DNA of 64,000 nt from Planctomycetaceae bacterium (lineage in GTDB: Bacteria > Planctomycetota > UBA1135 > GCA-002686595): positions 1-64,000 of the forward strand of contig WGMC01000006.1 of the NCBI GenBank assembly GCA_016125265.1, in the 5' to 3' direction. Below the pieces are notes generated by a model. That model made no database searches. It was not told the origin of the DNA and saw nothing but the letters and a program-made list of their open reading frames with translations. Positions 25,966 to 35,153 of this stretch are shown here, one piece after another. Made by a program: the position numbers and the translations under genes. Within the stretch, counting starts at the first letter, position 1; the number at the start of each line of letters is the position of its first letter.

Positions 25966-26946
25966 ATGAGCTCTCCCCTCCAGCCCGAGCCCCACTCCGC
26001 GGCCGGCCCCAGTTGGCGCGGGGACCGCGAGACGGTGCGGCGCTTCCTGAAGGACGCGGTGCGCCCGCCGCGGGTGGCGCCGGGTGAGCACCTGCGGGCC
26101 GAACTCGACGACGAGCGCATGGGCACCGTCGGCATCACCGCGATGCTGCGCGAGGTGCCCGGCTGCGACGTGCTGTTCGTTTTGGTGCACGGCCTAGGCG
26201 GTGGGCCCGACAGCACCTACATCCTGCGCTCGTCGCGGGCGCTCTTGCACCACGGATTCTCGACGCTGGCGGTCGCGCTGCGCGGCGCGGATCGCGGCGG
26301 CGACGACTTCTACAACGTCGCGCTCGCCATCGACCTCGACACGATCCTGGCGCACCCGCGTTTGGCCGCGTATACGCGCATCCACGTGATCGGGTACTCG
26401 ATGGGTGGCTACGTGACGTTGCACCACGCGCGCGCGCCGAGGGACCCGCGTGTGCGCGCCAGCGTGGCGCTGTGCACGCCGATGGATCTCGCGGACGCGC
26501 AGGTCTACATCGACGCGCCGCGGGCGTTTTTCTACCGGCGCCACGTGCTGGGGGGCTTGAAGGAGATCTACGACGCCGTGGCCCGCCGCGGGCGTCCGAT
26601 CCCCAGTCCGAACCGCGAGGTGCAGGCCGTGCCGACGATCCGCGAGTGGGACCGACTGACCATCGCGCCGCGTTACGGCTACCGCAGCCCCGAGCACTAC
26701 TACGAAGAGCTCTCGATCCGCCCTCACCTCGCGCAGCTCGCCGTTCCCGCGCTGCTCGTGATGGCCACCGAGGACCCGGTGGTCCCCGTGCACACCGCGC
26801 TGCCCCACGTGCCGCGGGGCGGCCCCGTGGAGCTGCGCTTGGCCGAACGCAGCGGGCACCTGGCGTTCGAACGCCACCTGGACCTCGGCCAGCCCGCAAA
26901 ACTCGGCCTCGAGGCGCAATACGCGGCCTGGTGCCTGTCGCGCTGA
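25966..26946 (+). CDS. Alpha/beta hydrolase (YheT-like)
   Basis: A 326-residue hydrolase of the YheT/ABHD1-3 type. The oxyanion strand is VLVHGLGGGPDS, the nucleophile elbow GYSMGGYVTL (Ser145), the acid TEDPVVPV and the His RSGHLAF. Related proteins are esterases or lipases on lipid substrates. The N-terminal 60 residues lack a signal peptide, so it is probably cytoplasmic. ATG 25966 begins MSSPLQPEPH. It stands alone, 147 bases after the FHA regulator and 85 bases before an acyltransferase, which could be coregulated. Confidence 0.8.
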   Translation: MSSPLQPEPHSAAGPSWRGDRETVRRFLKDAVRPPRVAPGEHLRAELDDERMGTVGITAMLREVPGCDVLFVLVHGLGGGPDSTYILRSSRALLHHGFSTLAVALRGADRGGDDFYNVALAIDLDTILAHPRLAAYTRIHVIGYSMGGYVTLHHARAPRDPRVRASVALCTPMDLADAQVYIDAPRAFFYRRHVLGGLKEIYDAVARRGRPIPSPNREVQAVPTIREWDRLTIAPRYGYRSPEHYYEELSIRPHLAQLAVPALLVMATEDPVVPVHTALPHVPRGGPVELRLAERSGHLAFERHLDLGQPAKLGLEAQYAAWCLSR

Positions 26947-27031
26947 CCTCCGCCCAGTCCTGGGACAAGGGGGCGGGGCCGTCCTGGAGCCGCGGGCGGG
27001 CCCCTGCCGAAGGCGGCGTGGGCCCCTTCCC

Positions 27032-28246
27032 ATGCACGTCCAACACGGAACTCGCGCCTCGACCGCTTTCGATGCGCTGCGCGCTGCGGCGGCGTTCGCG
27101 GTCTTCTTGGGCCACGGCAGGAGTCTCGAGTTCGTCGACCACGCGGAGTTGCCAGCCGCGGGCGGCGCTGCGGAGGTGTTGCGGAGCGGCTTCTACCTGG
27201 CGACGGGTTTTGGGCACCAGGCGGTGCTCGTGTTCTTCGTCCTTTCGGGCTTCTTCATCGCGCAGTCGATCCGCGCGCGGCATCGACCGGGCGCCACGTG
27301 GTCGTTCGCGGAATACCTCTGCGATCGACTCGCGCGCCTGTGGGTGGTGGTGCTCCCTGCGTTGCTCCTGACAGCCGCCTTCGATTGGCTCTCCCGCGGG
27401 TGGATGCCCCAGTTGGTCACGGGCGCCTATCCCGGGAACGTGCTGCAGGGCGAGCTGCAAAATGGAGTGTTCGTTCTGTGGCAGAACGCGCTCTTCCTGC
27501 AGACGGTCATGGCGCCGACCTACGGCTCGAACGGTCCGCTTTGGAGCCTCGCCAACGAGTTCTGGTACTACGTGCTCTTCCCACTGCTACTGCGTGCTGC
27601 CGTGTCGCCGCGCGGGCGCGAGCGCCTCGTCTGCGGCGCCCTCGCAGTGCTCGTCGCGCTGCTGATCGGACCGGGGATCCTCGTCTACTTCCCCGTTTGG
27701 CTCTTCGGCGCGGCTCTGGCCTACGTGCCGCGCCCGAGCGTGCTCGCCGTCCCACGTTGGCTGCTGGTGGGGGCGCCCTACGCCGCGGGTGCACTGGCAT
27801 TCGGTGCGTTGCTGCTCGCCCGGTTGCGCCCTGGTTTGTCCGCGGATGTGGCCTTGGGGCTCGCCGTCGCGCTTTGGATCGGCGCCGCGCTGGTCGCTCC
27901 GAACGCCGGCCAACCGAGTCGCAGCTACCTCGCGCGGTTCGCGGGTTGGGCCGCGAGTTTCTCGTTCACGCTCTACGCCGTGCACATGCCGCTTTTCGTG
28001 CTGGCACGGGCCTGGCGCGGGCCCGGGGATCCGCTGCGATCGGTTCCCGACGGGCCGAGTCTGCTGCGTTACGGCGCGACCGCGGCGCTGATCGTGGCCT
28101 TCGCTGCTCTGCTCGCGGCGCTTACGGAGCGACACACCGGCGCGGCGCGGAAACTCTTGCGGCGTGTGCTCGTGCGCGGGGCGGAACCTCGCGTAGTGGC
28201 TCTCAATCCGGCGCCGTTCGTCTCCTCGGATCAACGCGCGGCGTGA
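27032..28246 (+). CDS. Membrane acyltransferase (acyltransferase 3 family)
   Basis: A 404-residue polytopic inner-membrane protein with about ten hydrophobic segments. The start has FDALRAAAAFAVFLGHG, where family members have the RxxA-xxVv-xxH motif (His here followed by Gly), then VFFVLSGFFIAQSI, the FxLSGFxI block of acyltransferase 3. NGPLWSLANEFWYYVLFP is the conserved WSL-xEE/xEfw-Y block, and SFTLYAVHMPLF matches the late S-Y-lYL-H motif. Such enzymes O-acylate polysaccharides, LPS or peptidoglycan. ATG 27032. The substrate is unknown. Confidence 0.82.
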   Translation: MHVQHGTRASTAFDALRAAAAFAVFLGHGRSLEFVDHAELPAAGGAAEVLRSGFYLATGFGHQAVLVFFVLSGFFIAQSIRARHRPGATWSFAEYLCDRLARLWVVVLPALLLTAAFDWLSRGWMPQLVTGAYPGNVLQGELQNGVFVLWQNALFLQTVMAPTYGSNGPLWSLANEFWYYVLFPLLLRAAVSPRGRERLVCGALAVLVALLIGPGILVYFPVWLFGAALAYVPRPSVLAVPRWLLVGAPYAAGALAFGALLLARLRPGLSADVALGLAVALWIGAALVAPNAGQPSRSYLARFAGWAASFSFTLYAVHMPLFVLARAWRGPGDPLRSVPDGPSLLRYGATAALIVAFAALLAALTERHTGAARKLLRRVLVRGAEPRVVALNPAPFVSSDQRAA

Positions 28247-28320
28247 CCGTCTAGTCAGCGAAAGAACAGCAATGCCGCGAAGGCGCGGCGCGGGTGGATT
28301 CGGGCCCCGCATCGCCAGCG

Positions 28321-29337
28321 TTACGAAACTCGCGCCGGAACGACCGTGGTCGGACCCCAGAGTTTCTTGCGGACACGTCTGGGGTGGGCGAGGAACGAGG
28401 CCAATTCTCGCAAGACCTCCTCCTCGGTGAACCACCGATCGGCGAACTGCGGTGCGTGTTCCCGAACGATGTCCGAGTTCGTCGCGACCACGACCACGCG
28501 GAAATGGCCTCCCACTTCGTCGAGCAGGCGAAGCTCCTCGCGCACGAGACCGGGATCCTCGTTGAGTCGAACTACGACGAGCGCCGCGTGGACAAGAAAG
28601 TCGCGCACGATTTCGCGCCAGCGAAGTTCGTCGTCGTCGCGCAGGGACCAAACGTCGTTCCGGTGAGCTGCCGCGAAGTGCTCCGGAACCCCCGCGGGTG
28701 CGGAGGGCGATCGCAAGAGCGCGACCCAATTCGTGCCGGTCACCGCCTCCAAGCGGCGGCGGTACACCGCAGCAGCCTCCCCCGAACTGGCCAGGAATAG
28801 AAGCGTGGGGACATGGATCGTGCGCAGGACGAGGCTGGCGATCAGTCCGAGCGCCAGGATCCAAACTCCGACGACGGCGGCAGGGTAGAAGATTCCGACC
28901 GCGATGCTGCCGACGAGCAGTACGACCAGACGGATCACATTCCTCTGCCCGTCTCTGCCGTAGAGCAGCCGGTACACAACGTGGAATGGCAGAACCCGCA
29001 GGGCGAGCGCACCGGTGCCGCCAACACGCGACCACTTGCGGAGCGCGGCCTGCGCGCGGTTGTACCCGTGGATTCCGTTGGGATGGGATGCAACTTCCGA
29101 ATGCAGACACTTCCATCGGTCGAGGACGACGCCCGCACCGATTCCGACGCCGATGCCGAGAATCACGCCTTCGACTGGACCCGCCGCGACGTGGAGCCCC
29201 AACAGGATCGCGGACGCGAGCCAGAGCCAGGCCACCCAGAGCAGCCAGCCGCGCGCGGGGCGCTCCGTAGGCGAATCGGCCTCGAGTTCGCGGGCGATTC
29301 GCGCGGCTTCCTTCCACTTGGCTCCGCGACTCATCAT
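28321..29337 (-). CDS. Four-TM membrane protein of unknown function
   Basis: A 338-residue protein. After a charged N-terminus (residues 1-35) come two closely spaced TM helices (about 37-80, LLWVAWLWLASAILLGLHVA and a Gly-rich second helix), a 55-residue cytoplasmic-like loop, and two more (about 135-180). The C-terminal 150 residues are soluble, with a Rossmann-like alternation (ALVVVRLNEDPGLV, FRVVVVATNSDIV) and DEVGGHF between them. No family was recognised. ATG 29337 is chosen because GGAG lies 7 bases upstream; it begins just after the stop of the AttH-like gene, so it is probably the last gene of the exporter operon. Confidence 0.6.
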   Translation of the reverse strand: MMSRGAKWKEAARIARELEADSPTERPARGWLLWVAWLWLASAILLGLHVAAGPVEGVILGIGVGIGAGVVLDRWKCLHSEVASHPNGIHGYNRAQAALRKWSRVGGTGALALRVLPFHVVYRLLYGRDGQRNVIRLVVLLVGSIAVGIFYPAAVVGVWILALGLIASLVLRTIHVPTLLFLASSGEAAAVYRRRLEAVTGTNWVALLRSPSAPAGVPEHFAAAHRNDVWSLRDDDELRWREIVRDFLVHAALVVVRLNEDPGLVREELRLLDEVGGHFRVVVVATNSDIVREHAPQFADRWFTEEEVLRELASFLAHPRRVRKKLWGPTTVVPARVS

Positions 29338-29350
29338 TCGGCGCTCCGGT

Positions 29351-30574
29351 TCATCTTTCGTCCCGATCCGGCCGCGCACGTTCGCCCGCGACCTTTGGGG
29401 GGCGCGCGCCGTAACCGGTCAGCTCGGCGTAGCCCTTTGCGGTGATGGGTTGGCCGCCGAACGTGCCGCGGGCCGTGACGGCGCCCTCCCAATAGAGAAC
29501 TGAGACTTCGAGTTCCTGGTCGGGCACCAGCGGGTTGACTTCGAGTTCGAGGCGTTCGCCGCTGCGCGGGTCCGTGGCAGCGATGCGCCACGAACCCGGA
29601 TAGACGGCGCCGCTGCGCGGGCTGGTCCACGTGGAGAGGTCGCGCATCGAAAAGTCCGCGAGTTCGAGGTTCACCTTCGTGCCATCGGCATCGACCAACG
29701 CGCCGTGGCTGTGCGGATCCACGCCGGGTTGACCGTCGCGTTCGGTGCGCATGCGGTAGACCATCAGGTCCGTGCCATCGTCGAGCTGCAGCGCGAACCA
29801 ATCCCAGCCGAATTGGCCCGCTTCCAGCAAACTCGTGCTCCACTCGCGGTCGAGCCACGCCTGGCCGCGCACGTCGATCGATCGGCCCTCCCAGCGGATG
29901 CTGCCCTTCGCCGCGAGTCGTGTGAGGGCGTAGTAGTAGCTGGCGCTGCCGGGTTCGGCGCCTTTCTGGCTGAGACCCTCGTCGCCTTGCAGCACCAGCG
30001 GTTTCTCGGCGGTCAAGCCGAGATCGATGCCAAAACCGCCCTGGTTCGCGCGGATGTGGAACGTCGGCCGGCGGTCCTCACCCAAGCCATCCACTCCTTC
30101 GAATCGCCAACCGTCGACCCACACGGCCAAGGGTGCGTCGCTGGCGCCGCCGAGTCCCGCGGCGCCGCGCGCAAAACGCTCGAAGGAGTGCATCTTTCCC
30201 GAGCGCCCGTCGGTCAGCGCGAAGTGGGCCATCCACAGCTCGTCGGTCGCGAAGCTGCTGGTGCGCGGCGCGCTCGACGCGGCCAAGCCGGAGCGGAAGA
30301 TCGTGAAGTGGAAGCCGTAGGGTTCGCCGTCGGGCCCGTCGAGGTTGCCCGTCGAGTACCACCATTCGGTGCGGAAGTCGCGGTGGGGGCCGTGGTCCTC
30401 GGGGAAGCGGAACTCGCGCGGCGCCAGGGCGCGTTCGAACCCCGCGCTATCGCCGGACAGCGCCGCGTCGAGGTCGATCGTAGCGGGCGCGGGCGGGGCG
30501 TCCCGACCGCACGCGGCGAGCAGCGTCGAGGCCGCGAGCAGAACGAACCAGAGCCATCGGATCGGGCGGAACAT
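29351..30574 (-). CDS. attH: AttH/CrtC lipocalin-like lipoprotein
   Basis: A 407-residue lipoprotein: leader MFRPIRWLWFVLLAASTLLAAC with lipobox Cys22. The mature part has the hallmark FPEDHGPHRDFRTEWWYSTG of AttH/CrtC (lipocalin-like) proteins, then GFHFTIFRSGL and a second beta-barrel half with WLDREWSTSLLE and FGWDWFALQLDDGTDLM. AttH is the secreted component of AttEFGH-type ABC systems; CrtC relatives hydrate carotenoids. It begins 4 bases after the permease stop, and its gene order with ATPase and permease fits AttEFGH. Confidence 0.8.
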   Translation of the reverse strand: MFRPIRWLWFVLLAASTLLAACGRDAPPAPATIDLDAALSGDSAGFERALAPREFRFPEDHGPHRDFRTEWWYSTGNLDGPDGEPYGFHFTIFRSGLAASSAPRTSSFATDELWMAHFALTDGRSGKMHSFERFARGAAGLGGASDAPLAVWVDGWRFEGVDGLGEDRRPTFHIRANQGGFGIDLGLTAEKPLVLQGDEGLSQKGAEPGSASYYYALTRLAAKGSIRWEGRSIDVRGQAWLDREWSTSLLEAGQFGWDWFALQLDDGTDLMVYRMRTERDGQPGVDPHSHGALVDADGTKVNLELADFSMRDLSTWTSPRSGAVYPGSWRIAATDPRSGERLELEVNPLVPDQELEVSVLYWEGAVTARGTFGGQPITAKGYAELTGYGARPPKVAGERARPDRDER

Positions 30575-30578
30575 GGCA

Positions 30579-33137
30579 TCAATCCTGGCGCAGGGCCCGG
30601 CTGGGTTCGAGCTGGAGGGCGCTCCAAGCGGGCAGGAGCGACGCCAATCCGGCCACCGCACCGGCCAACGCCAGGCTGGTCAGCACGAGGCGCGGGCCGA
30701 ACTCGAACGCGAGCAACGTCCATCCAAACGTACGCCCATTGACGACGTCGATCATCACGTGGGCGACGAGCGCTCCCACCGGCAGCGCGATCACGCCGGC
30801 GACGAGCCCGAGCAGCACCGCTTGGGCTCCGAGCAGGCGCACCAGTTGCCCGGGCGTCAGCCCGAGCGCGCGCAACACGGCCAACTCGCGCGCGCGGTCG
30901 AGGGCCAAGGCCATCAGCGCGGAAACCAATCCGACCAGGGCGACGAGTAGCGTCACGAAACGCAACACACCGGTCACGGCGAACGTGCGATCGAACACCA
31001 CCAAGGTCTCGCGGCGAAGTCCCGCGTTGGAACGCAGCACCACGGAGACGCCGCCGGGCAGCGCCGCGCGCAGGGGCGGCAGGGCGGCGTCGGGATCAAG
31101 GCCCGGCTCGAGCCACAGGCCGAGGGAACTGATCCCCGCATCGCCGCTCGCCCGCTGGTACGCCCCGAGGTCGACGATCGCGCTGCCCCGGTCGCTGCCG
31201 TAATCGTGCACGACCGCGGCGATCGGCAGTTCGAGGGGACCCCGCGCTAGGTCGAAACGCAGCGTGTCGCCGCGGCGCAGGCCGAGCCTGTGGGTGAGGG
31301 CTTCGGTAACGAAGAACGCCTCGCCGCGCGCCAGCGCCGCGAGGTCGTCCTCGCTGCCGCCACTTTGGAACTGGAACACGAGGGCGCCTTCGATACCCGT
31401 ATCGAGCGCAACCGTCTGCACCGCGCCGCGGGGCCCCGAAAGATCCTGGGTGCGGTACCGCAGCACACGATCCACACCCGGTGCGTTTTCGAGCGCCGCG
31501 AGTGCCTCGGTCGGAAACAGCGCGGACGCGCGTGTGCGCACCAGCGTCGGAGTGGAGGCGTAGAGATCGGCGGTGAACGCGCTGCCGAGCCACGTGATGA
31601 CACTGGTGCGGAAGCTGGCGATCAGCACTCCCACCGCGATGGACGTGGAGAGCGCCACCACGAGGGCGGCGAGCGAAATCGACGTGCGCGAAAGCGACCG
31701 GGAACTGCCGCGTGCGGCCAAGGCTCCCGGCGCGCCGAAGACTCGCGTCAGGGGTGTTTCCGCGGCGCGCAGCAACAGCGCTGCGAGCGGCGGCACCAGC
31801 AGAGCGCAGCCGACGATCAGCGCGAACAGTCCGCCGAATGCGACGGGCAGACGCGGGCCGGCGAGGACGAGCGCCGCTCCCCCGACCACCGCGAGCGCGC
31901 CGCCGACCCACGCGAATCGCGGCAGGGCCTTCCGCGCGCGCGCTTCCACTTGGGAGCGGCGCCGCGCACCCCGCGGATCGGCGCGGGACGCCTCGAGCGC
32001 CGGCGGCACGGCCCCCGCGAGTGTGGCGCCGACTCCGAGCGCAAACCCGCCGAGCAGCAGCGCCGGCGGCAGCGTCAGCTCGCGCACGGAGAGCGCGAAG
32101 TAGAGGTCATTGATCGTCTGCGTCACGAGGCCGACGAGTCCAGCTCCCAAACCGATGCCGCCCACGAGGCCGAGCAGGCTGCCGAGCACACCCAGGATCG
32201 CCGCCTCGAGCAATACGAGTCGCAGTACCTGCGCGCGGGTCGCGCCGAGGCAACGCAGGGTCGCGAGCGCACCGGCGCGACGCACCACCGAGAACAGGGA
32301 CGCGTTGTAGACGAGGAACAGTCCGACCACGAGGCTCAGCAGGCTGAGGGCCTGCAGGTTGAGTCGAAAGCCGCGGGTCATCGCCGCGAGCGCACCCGCC
32401 CGCGCACCGGCTGCTTCGATGCGCGCGTCCGCTGGCAGGAAACGGGTGAGCGCCGCGAGCAACCTTTCGTCCTCGGCGGGATCGTCGTTGGCGAGCAGCA
32501 GGTCGATGCGCGAGAGCCGACCCGTTTGTCCGAGCAGCTCCTGGGCCGTCGACACGTCGGCGACCATCAGGTTCGAGGTCAACCGCGCCGCGAACTCGTC
32601 CGGCGGCGCCAGCAGCCCGACGAGCTTGGCCTCAACCTCGGACGCGCCGACGAGCAGCGGAATGGAATCGCCGATCGTGTACCCGAGGCGCTGCGCGGTC
32701 GTTTCGGCGAGGAGCACCGCGCCGGGTTCGGTGAAAAACGCGCTGAGATCCACCCCGAGACCACCTGGCCCCAGGTACGTGCGAAAGGGTGCGTCGCAGA
32801 AGGGATCGAGACCGAGGAGCTGCAGCACCTCGCCCGGGCGGTCCGCGAGGGGCACGTGTTCCTCGAGCACCGGCGCGCTCGGCCGCACGCCGAGTTCGAC
32901 TCGGATCCGCGTGAACAGCGATTCGTCGAGCCCGACGGGCCCGCCGACGACCGAGTGTGTCGCGCGGCCGCCGGCGGCCTCCGCGGAGAGCTGCATGGCG
33001 CGCAGGCTGGCCGCGCTCGACAACTGGATCGCGAGCGCGACCGCGACGCCGAGCGCGACGCCCAGCACCGCCAGCCCCGACTGCAACGGGTGGCGCGCGA
33101 CCTCCCGCAGCGAGGCCTTGAGCAGCACGGGTTTCAC
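30579..33137 (-). CDS. Fused ABC permease, FtsX/LolE/AttFG type
   Basis: An 852-residue inner-membrane permease with two FtsX halves in one chain. The N-terminal TM (about 20-42) is followed by a large periplasmic domain. A first FtsX core contains SVVRRAGALATLRCLGAT and VLLEAAILGVLGSLLG; a second ends with DRARELAVLRALGLTPGQLV. Separate AttF and AttG permeases would together give this layout, so this is probably their fusion. GTG 33137 is chosen (RVKPVLLKASL) with a G-rich stretch upstream; the open frame continues into a GC-rich tandem repeat. It forms the exporter with the ATPase at 33360-34064, likely moving lipid or lipoprotein to the outer membrane. Confidence 0.82.
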   Translation of the reverse strand: MKPVLLKASLREVARHPLQSGLAVLGVALGVAVALAIQLSSAASLRAMQLSAEAAGGRATHSVVGGPVGLDESLFTRIRVELGVRPSAPVLEEHVPLADRPGEVLQLLGLDPFCDAPFRTYLGPGGLGVDLSAFFTEPGAVLLAETTAQRLGYTIGDSIPLLVGASEVEAKLVGLLAPPDEFAARLTSNLMVADVSTAQELLGQTGRLSRIDLLLANDDPAEDERLLAALTRFLPADARIEAAGARAGALAAMTRGFRLNLQALSLLSLVVGLFLVYNASLFSVVRRAGALATLRCLGATRAQVLRLVLLEAAILGVLGSLLGLVGGIGLGAGLVGLVTQTINDLYFALSVRELTLPPALLLGGFALGVGATLAGAVPPALEASRADPRGARRRSQVEARARKALPRFAWVGGALAVVGGAALVLAGPRLPVAFGGLFALIVGCALLVPPLAALLLRAAETPLTRVFGAPGALAARGSSRSLSRTSISLAALVVALSTSIAVGVLIASFRTSVITWLGSAFTADLYASTPTLVRTRASALFPTEALAALENAPGVDRVLRYRTQDLSGPRGAVQTVALDTGIEGALVFQFQSGGSEDDLAALARGEAFFVTEALTHRLGLRRGDTLRFDLARGPLELPIAAVVHDYGSDRGSAIVDLGAYQRASGDAGISSLGLWLEPGLDPDAALPPLRAALPGGVSVVLRSNAGLRRETLVVFDRTFAVTGVLRFVTLLVALVGLVSALMALALDRARELAVLRALGLTPGQLVRLLGAQAVLLGLVAGVIALPVGALVAHVMIDVVNGRTFGWTLLAFEFGPRLVLTSLALAGAVAGLASLLPAWSALQLEPSRALRQD

Positions 33138-33269
33138 GCGCCCCCACCCGCCGCGGCGCGCGCGCGCGGACTTTGGCGCGTCATTTCGCCCCGCAGCGCA
33201 ACCGCCGGCCGCGAGCGAAGTCTTGGGGTGGCTGGGCGGGGGTGGTGGGTCCCGCGCGCGACTCGCAGG

Positions 33270-33332
33270 TCCGCCCCCGCACGCCCCAGCGCAGCCCCCG
33301 CACGCCCCAGCGCCGCCCCCGCGCGCCGCAGC
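33270..33332. repeat. Three 21-base tandem repeats
   Basis: Units at 33270-33290, 33291-33311 and 33312-33332, of the form GCAGCCCCCGCACGCCCCAGC with small changes. The length is a multiple of three, so in either strand it would encode a heptapeptide repeat, but it lies in the 222-base gap between the ABC ATPase and permease genes. Confidence 0.75.
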
Positions 33333-33359
33333 GCCGTCCTCGGCCACGCAAAGCCGCGC

Positions 33360-34064
33360 TCAACCACGTCCGACACCCGGCGCCAGCTCCAGCGGCACCA
33401 GCCGGCCGTCCGCCAACTCGAACGCGCGGGACTGGCGCAGGGCGGCCTCGCGGCTGTGGGTCGCCACGAGCAGCGTCGTGCCGCGCTCGGCGACCAGGCT
33501 GCCCAAGAGGTCGAGCACACGCGCGGCGTTGTCGCCGTCCAAGTTGCCGGTCGGTTCGTCGGCGAGCACGACCGCGGGTTCGTGCACGAGGGCCCGCGCC
33601 AGCGCGATCCGCTGCTGCTCGCCGCCGGACAACCGATCGGGAAACGCGGCGGCGCGGTCGGCCAGGCCGACACGTGCGAGCAACGCCATCGCTCGATCGC
33701 GCTCGGCGCGGCCCGTGCGACGCTCGAGCTCCATCGGCAGCAAGACGTTTTCGAGCACCGTCAACGTCGGCAGCAGATCGAACGACTGGAACACGAAACC
33801 GACGCGCCGACGCCGCGCGAGGGTGCGCTCCCGTTCGCCCATCAGGTCGACGCGCCGACCCTCGACCCAGACTTCGCCGCGGTCGGGCCGGTCGAGGCCG
33901 CCGACCAGGTGCAAGAGCGTGCTCTTGCCCGAACCCGACCGCCCGAGCAGCGCCACACTCGACCCCGCGGGCACTTCGAGGTCCACACCCGACAGCACGT
34001 CGCGCCGCGCCCCGCCCTCCTCGAACGAGCGCCACAGCCCGCGCAGTTCGATGGTCGCGCTCAT
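33360..34064 (-). CDS. attE: ABC transporter ATPase, LolD/AttE/MacB type
   Basis: A 234-residue ATPase: Walker A LLGRSGSGKSTLLHLVGG, Q-loop FVFQSFDLLPTLT, signature LSGGEQQRIALARAL, Walker B AVVLADEPTGNLD, H-loop LVATHS. The DEPTGNLD sequence marks the lipoprotein/macrolide exporter subfamily. It should drive the FtsX-type permease encoded just downstream. Its start overlaps the stop of the epimerase-like gene (ATGA at 34061-34064). The 222-base gap to the permease is unusual for such an operon and contains a 21-base tandem repeat. Confidence 0.9.
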   Translation of the reverse strand: MSATIELRGLWRSFEEGGARRDVLSGVDLEVPAGSSVALLGRSGSGKSTLLHLVGGLDRPDRGEVWVEGRRVDLMGERERTLARRRRVGFVFQSFDLLPTLTVLENVLLPMELERRTGRAERDRAMALLARVGLADRAAAFPDRLSGGEQQRIALARALVHEPAVVLADEPTGNLDGDNAARVLDLLGSLVAERGTTLLVATHSREAALRQSRAFELADGRLVPLELAPGVGRG

Positions 34065-34936
34065 CGCACCAGACCGCGGGCTGCGAGGAGGGCTCCGTAT
34101 CCCTCCCTGTACGTTGGGTAGCGGAACACGAAGCCGCTCGCCGCGAGGCGCGCGCTGGACACTCGCTTCTCTCCGCGTTCGGACTTGTCCGCCGCGGCAA
34201 CCGGGCGCGGGGCGTCGAGGCGCGCGGCCAGGTGGGCGAGCACGTCGCGGCGGCGGGCGGGCTCGCGGTCGACGATGGCCCAGAGCACGTCGGGGTCCGC
34301 CAGGCCGGCGATGTGGGCGATCGCGCGGGCGCCGTCGTGCACGTGGATGCGGTTGGTCCAACCGTCGTGGGCCCCGTCGTAGGTGGCGCGGCCCTCCAGC
34401 ACCTCGGCGATCAGGCGCTCGCGCCCCGGGCCGTAGATGCCGCCGAAACGCGCGACGATGGGGCGCACGCCGGTGCGCGCGGCGGCGTCGGTGAAGGCGC
34501 GTTCGCCGCGCACGATCGCGCCCTGCACGGGGTCGTCCAGGTTGGGGGAACTCAGCTCGTCGACCCAGCCGCCCTTCGCCTCGGCGAAGGCGCCGGTGGA
34601 GGAGACGAGGACCGCGCGCTTCGGCGAAATCCCGCGCCGCGCCAGTTCCTCCAGCAGTCCGCTCGGTCCCGCGCCAAACGCCTCGAAGTAGGCGGATTGT
34701 GTGCGCCCTTCCGGGCTGGCAGCTAGGACCAGGAGTTCGGCCGCGGGCAGGTCGTACTCCTCGGGCGCACCGAGGTCCAACGCCATCGGAATGGCTCCGG
34801 CGGCCAGCAGCTCGGGCGCCAGCCGCTCCGGCCGACGCCGCGCCGCGACGACGGTTTTGCCCTCGGCGAGCAGCACCGCCGCCAGAGCCTCGCCCACGTA
34901 CCCGCAGCCCGCGATGAAAGTGTGCACCCTGTCCAT
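34061..34936 (-). CDS. NAD-dependent epimerase/dehydratase-like (extended SDR)
   Basis: A 291-residue Rossmann protein: MDRVHTFIAGCGYVGEALAAVL with the GCGYVG dinucleotide loop near residues 10-16, ARRRPERL, then VLVSSTGAFAEAKGGWVDE (Ser-Thr and Tyr-less active-site region) and RFGGIYGPGRERLIAEVL. It resembles YeeZ/SDR-a5-like atypical epimerases, in which the catalytic YxxxK is altered; here that motif is not evident, so activity is uncertain. ATG 34936 is preferred; the frame remains open to 35002. A strong hairpin (34948-34988) sits 12 bases before the start. The stop overlaps the ATPase start. Confidence 0.72.
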   Translation of the reverse strand: MDRVHTFIAGCGYVGEALAAVLLAEGKTVVAARRRPERLAPELLAAGAIPMALDLGAPEEYDLPAAELLVLAASPEGRTQSAYFEAFGAGPSGLLEELARRGISPKRAVLVSSTGAFAEAKGGWVDELSSPNLDDPVQGAIVRGERAFTDAAARTGVRPIVARFGGIYGPGRERLIAEVLEGRATYDGAHDGWTNRIHVHDGARAIAHIAGLADPDVLWAIVDREPARRRDVLAHLAARLDAPRPVAAADKSERGEKRVSSARLAASGFVFRYPTYREGYGALLAARGLVR

Positions 34937-34947
34937 GACGTTCCGCG

Positions 34948-34988
34948 GGCCCCTTCCTAGGGCCTCGGCGGCAGGGAGGGAAGGGGCC
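34948..34988 (-). promoter_or_regulatory. Perfect 10-bp hairpin in the leader of the epimerase-like gene
   Basis: GGCCCCTTCC (34948-34957) and GGAAGGGGCC (34979-34988) are perfect complements with a 21-base loop. On the minus strand the stem ends 11 bases before ATG 34936 and would cover the ribosome binding region, so it may limit translation. It has no T-tract, so a terminator is less likely. Confidence 0.4.
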
Positions 34989-35153
34989 ACCCCGCCCCGC
35001 ACCCAGGATTGCCTCGGCGAGGGCCTCGATCGCGGCCGAGTACGCCCGGTTTACCGGATCGAGCGAGCGTTCGACAGGGTTCCTCGGAAGTCGACGCGCA
35101 GCAGCGCCTGCGCCCTGCAACCCGTTGGTGCGGCGCCCTAGTCCGGGGCACCC

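Noticed and set aside
31290-34121. 943-codon open frame on the plus strand
   Set aside because: Antisense to the AttFG-like permease and AttE ATPase, both with clear motifs.
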